A stretch of DNA of 5,088 nt from Acidobacteriota bacterium (GTDB lineage Bacteria > Acidobacteriota > Vicinamibacteria > Vicinamibacterales > CAVVIG01). Numbering within the stretch: position 1 is the first letter of the stretch; each line of letters opens with the position of its first letter. The stretch lies in contig QHWL01000218.1 of NCBI GenBank assembly GCA_003222555.1, forward strand, positions 1 to 5,088, read 5' to 3'. A program made the position numbers and the translations under genes. Shown here one piece after another: positions 1 to 5,088 of the stretch. The notes beneath the pieces were generated by a model. That model worked only from the letters and a program-made list of their open reading frames with translations, was not told where the DNA came from and did not search any database.

Positions 1-1105
1 CGGCATACAGGCCGGCGTCGGGTCCAAACGACAGCCAACAGAAAAGCAGCGCAAGCCCGCCGTACACGAATACGATTTCGCGATCGCGCGGCGACCGCAC
101 CAACAACATCCCGGCGACGCCGAAGACCGTGGCGACCAAGCCGGGGAAATTCACTTCAGTCCAGCGTGGAAGGAAGCGGAGCAGCCACGCATGGGAGTAC
201 GCCGAGCTGGCCAGGTAGGAGCTCCAATTCGCGGAGTAGCGCCTCGCTTCTTCGAGCGATCGCCCGAATCCGATCGTCCGCTGCAGCACCTCGTAGGGCA
301 CGAAGAGCGGCCCGACGAGGAGAATCGCGACGACCGCTCCGATTGCAATCGCCGTCCAGTAACGTGTGTCGGCCCATAGGCCGCGGGTCGTCGCCATCAC
401 GAACACGGTGAACCCGACCATCAGCAAGAGGAACACGCCGTAGTAACCGGAAGAAATCGCCTGCGCGGCCATCACGAGGCCAAGAACGACGCCGCGGCCG
501 GGTGTCGGGCGGTCGGCGAGCCGATGGAACGCCAACATGCTGAACGGCAGCCCGGCCGCCATCAGCGCCTGAATGTGGGGAAGGTGGCCGAACACGTGGG
601 GACAAAACGCGAAGCAAATGGCGGACACTGCCGCCGCACGTCGATCGCCGGTCAGGTAGCGCACGAGATAGTACGTGCCGGTCGCTGTCAGAAGAAATGC
701 GAGGAGGACAACGAAATTGTGCGCGAAATAGGGATTGCGGGTCACCCAGTAGGCCGGCACTGCGAGCACGCCCGCTCCGAGGTTGCCTTCCGAGTACGCG
801 AGCGTCCAGCGGTGAGGGTAAAAAATGTTGGCGTCGTACACGTGGAGCGGATCGACGACGAGCGTTCGCGCGACCCAGGCGACGTTCCAGATCGAGAACT
901 GACCATCGCCGTTGTCCACGCGGCCGACGCTCCCAATCCCGAAAGCGAGCGGATAGGTAAGCGCCACCGTCAACACAGTCCCCACCGCCAGCACGGCCGC
1001 GAGCTCGAGCCCGCCAGCCCGCGGCGTTCGGGGGGCGAGGGCGGTCTGGTGGGCCAGGCGAGCCTGCTGGGCCGGGACGGCCTGGCGGGTTGAGGAATCG
1101 CTCAT
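1..1105 (-). CDS. Polytopic GT-C-like membrane protein, 3' end outside the window
   Basis: Reading the minus strand from the ATG at 1105 gives 368 residues with no stop before the window edge, so the C-terminus is missing. After a Gln/Ala-rich cytoplasmic tail (residues 6-20), the first membrane segment is about 33-56. The next loop carries D64-N-G-D67 and then DANIFYPHRWTLAYSE (91-106). That Asp-rich outer loop is what I know from large uncharacterised GT-C-like bacterial membrane proteins. Further hydrophobic stretches lie at about 129-148, 209-236, 250-268, 320-336 and 345-360. A His-rich stretch PHVFGHLPHIQ (169-179) and LSFGPDAGLY near the edge also fit that group. The start overlaps the upstream gene's stop as ATGA, suggesting translational coupling and one operon. 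No good ribosome binding site precedes it. The inferred role is sugar transfer from a polyprenyl-phosphate donor at the outer face of the inner membrane. Donor and acceptor are unknown. A non-enzymatic polytopic protein is the alternative. Confidence 0.85.
   Translation of the reverse strand, partial: MSDSSTRQAVPAQQARLAHQTALAPRTPRAGGLELAAVLAVGTVLTVALTYPLAFGIGSVGRVDNGDGQFSIWNVAWVARTLVVDPLHVYDANIFYPHRWTLAYSEGNLGAGVLAVPAYWVTRNPYFAHNFVVLLAFLLTATGTYYLVRYLTGDRRAAAVSAICFAFCPHVFGHLPHIQALMAAGLPFSMLAFHRLADRPTPGRGVVLGLVMAAQAISSGYYGVFLLLMVGFTVFVMATTRGLWADTRYWTAIAIGAVVAILLVGPLFVPYEVLQRTIGFGRSLEEARRYSANWSSYLASSAYSHAWLLRFLPRWTEVNFPGLVATVFGVAGMLLVRSPRDREIVFVYGGLALLFCWLSFGPDAGLYA
1046..1090 (-). repeat. Five degenerate 9-base tandem units in the 5' coding end
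   Basis: On the plus strand, five consecutive 9-base blocks approximate CTGGCGGGC. They are CTGGTGGGC, CAGGCGAGC, CTGCTGGGC, CGGGACGGC and CTGGCGGGT, each matching 6 to 8 of 9 positions. On the coding (minus) strand they encode residues 6-20 of the membrane protein as tripeptides: TRQ, AVP, AQQ, ARL, AHQ. The unit length keeps the reading frame and the tract lies wholly before the first membrane segment, where length change should be tolerated. High G+C inflates apparent similarity, so the repeat call is moderate. Confidence 0.5.
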
Positions 1106-3012
1106 CGGCCCGCTGGTACAGCGACCGCGGTGAACCGCAGCAAGACTCCGAGGTTGCGGTAATCGGTTGACGCCGAATCCTGCAGGTGAGGCGTGAACCC
1201 TTCCGACGATTGCGCGGAGAGCAAATACGCGTAGCTCTGCAGGCCGCGGACGCCGTAAGTCAGGACGTCGAACGTGACCGGCTTGCCGGGGGTCAGCGCA
1301 ACGCGCTGTGCCGACCCGCCAACCGAAATCGTCAACGTGGTCGGAATCGGCGATTCCGCAAGGACGCGGAGGTGATCGATCGGCCACTCGCACCGCATCA
1401 AAATATCTGCGCGACCATCGCCCGCAATCCAGACGCCCTGATGGCCATCCTTGTCGATCACTTCGGGGTTGTACGCGTGCTTGTCGAGAAAATACAGCAG
1501 GACGTCGCTGAACCACGAGTGGGCCCGCTCCCCTTCCAACATCACCGGGAGATCGTTCGCCATCGTCAGCTCCACCGGCAGCCGCCGCGCGAAGCCATGT
1601 TCGGTCGTCTGGTTCGGAAACTTCGCAGCGATGAATGGATTGACGAGCATGTTCGCCGTGAACAGCGCGCCCCCCAGCCACGCGAGAATGGCCGGCGCGG
1701 TTGATGTCAGCGGCGGCACGAGGAAGAACAGCGCGGCGTACACGCTCATGAAGTATCGATTGCCCGGCGGTCCCCCGCCACCGCTCCACGTGTACGGAAA
1801 GAACACGAGCAGTCCGGCCGCCGATCCCACGACGGCGAGGAACGTGAACACGCGCCAGGGCTGGCCTCGATCGTGCGACGTCAGCCACAGAAGGATGGCG
1901 ACCACGCCAGGAAAGAAGTACGGCACGAAGCCAAAGTGACGGCCGATGACGAAGTACTCCACGTTGTGGGCGAACCTGTTAGGAAAGTCCTTCAGGACGT
2001 TTTCCGCGTCGGAGTCGTTCGTGCTCTTCTCCAGGCCGCGACGATTCCAGGCGTCGTCGGCGGACGAATCGAATGGAAAGCTCCCAATGAACGTCTTGCG
2101 ATCGCCGCCCTGGTAGTTGAACTCGCCGGAATTGAGCGCGTTGAGGCCGAACAGCGCCGCGGCCGTCGCCACACAGACGGCGCCGACGATCAGCCCGGCG
2201 GCGTATCGTCGTCTCCACCACAACCAGAGCACCATCGGGCCGATGAGCAGCGCGTGGCTGGGCTTCGAGTACGTCGCGATGCCGAGCAGCACGGCCGTAC
2301 ATATGTCGCTTCCGGCTCCGCGCAGAAACCGGTTGCCGGCCGCCGGCGCCACCTCTTTGTACAGCCACAGGAAATACGCGAAGAATACCAGCGAGAAGAA
2401 GAAAATCTCCGGCGTCAAGAAAACGAGATACACCGGAACGCATGCGGCTCCGACGAAGGCCAGCGTGAACGCCAGCGCCGGTCCTGGGCGCGAGCGCGCC
2501 GCGAGGAACACGTACCCGCACACGCACACGCCGAACAACAGCAGCACGTGCAGGACGAGGATCCCGTTCAGGCCGAGCAGCCGCACGAACGGTGCGGCGA
2601 CGATTGGATATGCGAGGGCCTTGCCGAAGTAGAGGCGGTCGTTCCGCGGATCGGGCGATCTCAACAGTCGAACGAACGGGGGCGTGGAGTGAAAACGGAT
2701 GCGAAGCTGCTTGCCTCGCTTGAGGAAGATGCCGTCGGGCCCCCAGCGGTACAATCCAACGTACCGCTCGAGGTCGCGTCGCTGGTAGCTCAGGTCGTGA
2801 TCGTAGGCGACGCTGAGCGCCATCGCCACGTAGGTGGCTTCGTCGCTCTTGACGCCCTGGCCTGCTTTCACGACATCGACCGACACCGCGGCCGAGAGCG
2901 CGACGATGAGGAGAATGGCAGCGCCGGCGGCGGCGAAGCCACGCGCGGTCGGTGCAATCGTCGAGCCCCGCGGTGAATCGCGATCGTCGGGCACCCTGGC
3001 GAACGACGGCAT
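1102..3012 (-). CDS. GT-C-type polytopic membrane glycosyltransferase-like protein, 636 residues
   Basis: A 26-residue cytoplasmic N-terminus leads into a first membrane segment (about 27-46), followed by VKSDEATY (54-61). An Asp-Glu pair (D57-E58) in the first outer loop is where GT-C enzymes such as ArnT and PMT proteins keep catalytic acidic residues. Further hydrophobic segments lie at about 132-170, 180-217, 237-265, 270-290, 365-377, 388-405, 420-435 and 440-462. The stretch SGGGGPPGNRYF (410-421) sits in a loop before a membrane segment and looks conserved in type. From about 470 to 636 the protein is soluble and probably beta-rich, presumably periplasmic. The ATG at 3012 is bounded by an in-frame TGA two codons upstream. 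A GTG at residue 7 is a weaker alternative start. There is no clear ribosome binding site. It overlaps the next gene by 4 bases and diverges from the deacetylase gene. Glycosyl transfer from a lipid-linked sugar is inferred; the substrate is unknown. Confidence 0.85.
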   Translation of the reverse strand: MPSFARVPDDRDSPRGSTIAPTARGFAAAGAAILLIVALSAAVSVDVVKAGQGVKSDEATYVAMALSVAYDHDLSYQRRDLERYVGLYRWGPDGIFLKRGKQLRIRFHSTPPFVRLLRSPDPRNDRLYFGKALAYPIVAAPFVRLLGLNGILVLHVLLLFGVCVCGYVFLAARSRPGPALAFTLAFVGAACVPVYLVFLTPEIFFFSLVFFAYFLWLYKEVAPAAGNRFLRGAGSDICTAVLLGIATYSKPSHALLIGPMVLWLWWRRRYAAGLIVGAVCVATAAALFGLNALNSGEFNYQGGDRKTFIGSFPFDSSADDAWNRRGLEKSTNDSDAENVLKDFPNRFAHNVEYFVIGRHFGFVPYFFPGVVAILLWLTSHDRGQPWRVFTFLAVVGSAAGLLVFFPYTWSGGGGPPGNRYFMSVYAALFFLVPPLTSTAPAILAWLGGALFTANMLVNPFIAAKFPNQTTEHGFARRLPVELTMANDLPVMLEGERAHSWFSDVLLYFLDKHAYNPEVIDKDGHQGVWIAGDGRADILMRCEWPIDHLRVLAESPIPTTLTISVGGSAQRVALTPGKPVTFDVLTYGVRGLQSYAYLLSAQSSEGFTPHLQDSASTDYRNLGVLLRFTAVAVPAGR

Positions 3013-3047
3013 GCGTCACATGATAAGATACTCGGCGTTTATCCCCT
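3013..3047. promoter_or_regulatory. 35-base divergent intergenic spacer, candidate overlapping promoters
   Basis: This is the only non-coding DNA in the window and must serve both arms if both start here. It is clearly more A+T-rich than its flanks around 3021-3030. On the plus strand, TGATAAGAT (3021-3029) resembles an extended -10 element and would put a transcript start only about 12 bases before the ATG at 3048. On the minus strand, TATCTT (3030-3025) is a 4-of-6 match to a -10, with CTGTCA 18 bases upstream as a weak -35. That gives a very short leader for the ATG at 3012. Neither start has a Shine-Dalgarno sequence. The element calls are weak; the spacer itself is certain. Confidence 0.35.
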
Positions 3048-4235
3048 ATGACAGCTCGCATTCCTTTCAAAGAGCGCGGCGGAGCCCTGCGCGGACTGCT
3101 CGATCTCGCGACCGGCTGCTACCCGGCCTTTCTCTTCGGAGGTTCGTGCGAAGCCGCTTTGCCGGTTTTTCACTTTCACGATGTCACCGAGGCTTGGCTG
3201 GAGCCCCGGCTGCAGTACCTGGCCGAGAACCGATATCGAGGCATCACGTGCGACGAGATCGCTCGGTTCGTGATCGACGGCGTCAGCCCGGGCCCTCGCA
3301 TTGTCGGACTCACCTTCGATGACGCGTGGACGAGCATGTGGACCGTAGCCATGCCGTTGTTGCGCCGGTTCGGCCTTCGCGCGATCGTGTTCGCGATTCC
3401 GGATCGCATCTCGGAAGCAGCCAGCGTCAGGCCAACGATCGACGATGTGAGCAGGACTGAAGCCCTGCGCCACGGCGACACTGAACTCTTGCGCCACAAG
3501 GACACTGAATCCCTGCGCCGCGAGGAGCGAAACGATGGCCCGCCGTTTGCGACGTGGCCCGAGCTCCGGGCCATGCACGACAGCGGCGTCGTGGACATCC
3601 AGTCGCACACGCGCTCGCACGCGATGATCTTCGGCCACCACACCGTCACGGGCTTTGTGACGCCGGACTACGAACGCGAGCCGATGCTCAACCGGCCGCT
3701 CACGAGCGAAGCGGAACGCGCGTTTCTCGGACCCGACGCGCTCGGAACGCCGCTCTACCTCCGGCGGTCGCGCATGTCGGACGCACGGCGCTTTCTACCG
3801 GACCCCAGCGCGGCCGAGCGATGCCGGGCACACGTCGCACGCCATGGCGGTCGGGCCTTTTTCCACCGTCCCGGATGGCGCTCGGAGCTCGAAACGATGG
3901 CTCGTGCCGGCCGCGGGCATTTCGAAGATGATGCGACGCGAATCACGGTCATCCGCGAGGAACTGGCCCAAGGACGTGCGATGCTGAATGACCAGTTGAA
4001 GACGACCGCCGTCCGGCACGTCGCCCTCCCCTGGGGAATCGCGGGCGACATCGCCCGGCGAGCCGTGGCCGAGACCGGTCACGCGATCGCTTTCGCCGAG
4101 CGCCCGCTGAGAAGCCGGTTGGTTCGGGCGGGTGACGATCGATACGGCCTGATGCGCCTGAACGGAAAGTTTCTCACGTGCCTTCCGGGCCGCGGCGGAC
4201 GCCAGTGGTTCATGACGACCGTCGCTAATGACTAG
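3048..4235 (+). CDS. Polysaccharide deacetylase (NodB-type), with a repeat insert
   Basis: The 395-residue product belongs to carbohydrate esterase family 4, metal-dependent enzymes that remove acetyl groups from sugars. LPVFHFHDV (38-46) is the N-terminal strand typical of these proteins. TFDD (89-92) holds the catalytic base D91 and metal ligand D92. SHTRSH (186-191) supplies the two metal-binding histidines H187 and H191. Near the C-terminus, EELAQGRAMLNDQL then HVALPWG (304-330) matches the helix and the aromatic-Pro-Gly strand that close NodB folds. About 110 residues separate the His motif from that strand, so the fold carries a large insertion containing RPGW (274-277). Residues 136-159 are three eight-residue repeats. 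I see no signal peptide, which suggests cytoplasmic action, as on lipid-linked intermediates. An in-frame TAA at 3024 and the lack of other start codons fix the ATG at 3048, although no ribosome binding site is visible. The gene overlaps the following GT2 by 8 bases. Its substrate is unknown. Confidence 0.92.
   Translation: MTARIPFKERGGALRGLLDLATGCYPAFLFGGSCEAALPVFHFHDVTEAWLEPRLQYLAENRYRGITCDEIARFVIDGVSPGPRIVGLTFDDAWTSMWTVAMPLLRRFGLRAIVFAIPDRISEAASVRPTIDDVSRTEALRHGDTELLRHKDTESLRREERNDGPPFATWPELRAMHDSGVVDIQSHTRSHAMIFGHHTVTGFVTPDYEREPMLNRPLTSEAERAFLGPDALGTPLYLRRSRMSDARRFLPDPSAAERCRAHVARHGGRAFFHRPGWRSELETMARAGRGHFEDDATRITVIREELAQGRAMLNDQLKTTAVRHVALPWGIAGDIARRAVAETGHAIAFAERPLRSRLVRAGDDRYGLMRLNGKFLTCLPGRGGRQWFMTTVAND
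3453..3524 (+). repeat. Three 24-base direct repeats inside the deacetylase gene
   Basis: Units lie at 3453-3476, 3477-3500 and 3501-3524 and share the core ACTGAANYCYTGCGCC. Units 2 and 3 match at 19 of 24 positions, units 1 and 3 at 17, and units 1 and 2 at 15. They encode RTEALRHG, DTELLRHK and DTESLRRE (residues 136-159), between the TFDD and His motifs. Bases 3451-3468 can fold as a hairpin: GCAGGAC, loop TGAA, GCCCTGC, with one A-C mismatch. On the opposite strand the tract reads as a repeated AQ-G/E-FS motif. I recall similar ACTGAAG-C/T-CCTGCGC repeats scattered between genes in Acidobacteriota, but could not check this. Confidence 0.85.
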
Positions 4236-5088
4236 CGAGTCTCGACTCACGACTGACGACTCTGGCCTATCGACTGCCTTTCCCTCCGACGTCGATGTCG
4301 CAATCGTCGCGCACGACAACCTCGCCGTCCTCCCGGCGACCCTCGCCTCTCTTGCCGACGCCGGCTGCCCTTCCGACCGAATCACCGTCGTCGACGTGGC
4401 GAGTACGGATGGCACTGCCGCGTGGCTCGCGCGCGACTGGCCTCGGACACGCGTCCGCCGGCTGGACAGGAATGCCGGCCCGAGCCCCGGCCGGAACGTC
4501 GGCATCACCGAGGCGTCTCGCCGGTTCGTGCTCCTGATGGATGCCGACGTCCGCATCGAGCGCGATACGGTCCAGAGGCTTCACGCCGCCATGGTTGCCG
4601 ATCCCACGATCAAAATCGGCAGTCCGGTCGTCGTTCACGCCAATCGTCCCGAGGTGATTCAATACGCTGGCGGCGCCATCCACTACATTTGCGAGGCGAT
4701 CAACCCCTGGCGCGATCGACTTCTGGCCGATCGCGGCCGGCAGCCGCAGGACATCGGGGCGGCGCCGACCTGCGCGCTGCTGCTGGATCGCGCGGCGGCG
4801 ATCGAGATCGGGCTGTTCGACGAACGCTATTTCATCGGAAAGGAGGACGGCGACTTCACGCACCGTGCGAAGATGGCCGGCTACAGGATCTGGGAGCTGC
4901 CCGACGCGCTCGTGCTTCACCACAGCCGACCGCGCGGCGCGTGGCTCTTCTACTATCAGATCCGAAACCGCTGGCACTTCATCCTCAAGAACTACCAGAA
5001 ACGGACCATCCTTTGCCTGGTGCCGCCGCTTCTGGTCCACGAGCCGGTGCAGTTCCTGGTGCTGGTCGCGAAAGGTCACGGCCTGACA
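4228..5088 (+). CDS. Family 2 glycosyltransferase, 3' end outside the window
   Basis: The frame runs 287 codons from the ATG at 4228 to the window edge. The GT-A fold motifs are in order. VDVAIVAHDN (22-31) is the first strand. VVDVASTDGT (54-63) is the nucleotide-binding strand, with Val where Asn is more common after the first Asp. Next come RNAGPSPGRNVGI (81-93) and the metal-binding DAD motif (D105, D107). GLFDERYFIGKEDGDF (195-210) supplies the Glu-Asp acceptor-side acids. HHSRP and YYQIRNRWHF (242-251) are typical of rhamnosyl-like GT2 enzymes. The final stretch from about 261 to 281 is hydrophobic and may be a membrane-contacting helix. The start lies inside the end of the deacetylase gene (ATGACTAG, 8-base overlap), so translation is probably coupled. 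No strong ribosome binding site is seen. The first 20 residues are a Ser/Thr/Asp-rich tail, partly duplicated in sequence. The enzyme would transfer a nucleotide-activated sugar onto a growing glycan in the cytoplasm. The sugar cannot be named from the sequence. Confidence 0.92.
   Translation, partial: MTSESRLTTDDSGLSTAFPSDVDVAIVAHDNLAVLPATLASLADAGCPSDRITVVDVASTDGTAAWLARDWPRTRVRRLDRNAGPSPGRNVGITEASRRFVLLMDADVRIERDTVQRLHAAMVADPTIKIGSPVVVHANRPEVIQYAGGAIHYICEAINPWRDRLLADRGRQPQDIGAAPTCALLLDRAAAIEIGLFDERYFIGKEDGDFTHRAKMAGYRIWELPDALVLHHSRPRGAWLFYYQIRNRWHFILKNYQKRTILCLVPPLLVHEPVQFLVLVAKGHGLT
4240..4281 (+). repeat. Weak 21-base duplication in the 5' end of the GT2 gene
   Basis: Two adjacent 21-base blocks (4240-4260 and 4261-4281) match at about 13 of 21 positions and encode SRLTTDD and SGLSTAF (residues 5-18). 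The first block contains the alternating pattern GACTCACGACTGACGACT. The tract falls between the overlap with the deacetylase stop and the first GT2 strand. Similarity is low and chance is not excluded. Confidence 0.3.

Noticed and set aside
524..1093. Plus-strand frame of 189 codons opposite the left-edge membrane protein
   Set aside because: The minus-strand frame across the same bases is open for 368 codons with membrane segments and motifs. The plus frame has none.
1102..1105. Frameshift splitting one large membrane protein into two
   Set aside because: Each product has its own N-terminal tail, first membrane segment and acidic loop, so these are two genes with an ATGA overlap.
1873..2976. 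Long plus-strand frame (367 codons) opposite the 636-residue gene
   Set aside because: Composition is Arg/Glu/Gln-rich and low in structure, with no recognisable motif. The antisense gene accounts for the open frame.
1979..3070. Long minus-strand frame (363 codons) in another phase of the 636-residue gene
   Set aside because: It is Arg-rich with no hydrophobic segments or motifs and overlaps a convincing membrane protein. Typical of high-G+C shadow frames.
3048..3170. Signal peptide or membrane anchor on the deacetylase
   Set aside because: The first 36 residues have charged residues scattered through a short, weak hydrophobic stretch and no cleavage-like site.
3453..3524. Possible CRISPR array
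   Set aside because: The 24-base units are directly adjacent with no spacers, diverge from each other and are in frame within an enzyme gene.
3039..3641. Minus-strand frame of 200 codons containing repeated VAQGFS-like motifs
   Set aside because: The repetition is just the reverse reading of the 24-base repeats in the deacetylase gene. The rest shows no domain.
4228..4235. Frameshifted fusion of the deacetylase and GT2 into one protein
   Set aside because: Both proteins are complete at the junction, with a clean TAG and an overlapping ATG. This is the usual arrangement for coupled genes.
4267..5079. Minus-strand frame of 270 codons opposite the GT2 gene
   Set aside because: The plus strand has all GT2 motifs in order. 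The minus frame is His/Arg/Asp-rich with no fold signal.

Overview
This is a gene-dense, high-G+C bacterial window with four protein genes in two divergent, overlapping pairs. There is almost no non-coding DNA: one 35-base spacer near the middle, and no gene-free stretch of more than 300 bases. The gene families and the short repeats resemble what I remember from Acidobacteriota (Vicinamibacter-like genomes). That is an impression from style, not a demonstrated assignment.

Minus-strand arm (1-3012). The first gene, at 3012-1102, encodes a 636-residue polytopic membrane protein with features of GT-C type, lipid-linked-sugar glycosyltransferases. These are an acidic Asp-Glu pair just after the first membrane segment, many hydrophobic segments and a C-terminal soluble domain. 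Its stop overlaps the start of a second polytopic protein (ATGA junction) at 1105, which runs off the left edge after 368 residues. This second gene is also GT-C-like and carries an Asp-rich first outer loop.

Plus-strand arm (3048-5088). A polysaccharide deacetylase (NodB-type) of 395 residues overlaps by 8 bases a family 2 glycosyltransferase, which runs off the right edge.

Taken together, the inferred job is assembly and modification of a cell-surface or exported glycan. The GT2 would act on the cytoplasmic side, the two membrane proteins would transfer sugars from polyprenyl carriers at the outer face, and the deacetylase would trim N- or O-acetyl groups. The substrate cannot be read from the sequence.

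The most unusual signal is repeat DNA inside coding frames. Three 24-base direct repeats lie between the catalytic motifs of the deacetylase and add three copies of an eight-residue unit, with a hairpin-forming first unit. Five degenerate 9-base units encode the N-terminal tail of the second membrane protein. A weaker 21-base duplication lies at the N-terminus of the GT2. All keep the reading frame. They look like intergenic-type small repeats absorbed into genes at tolerant positions.
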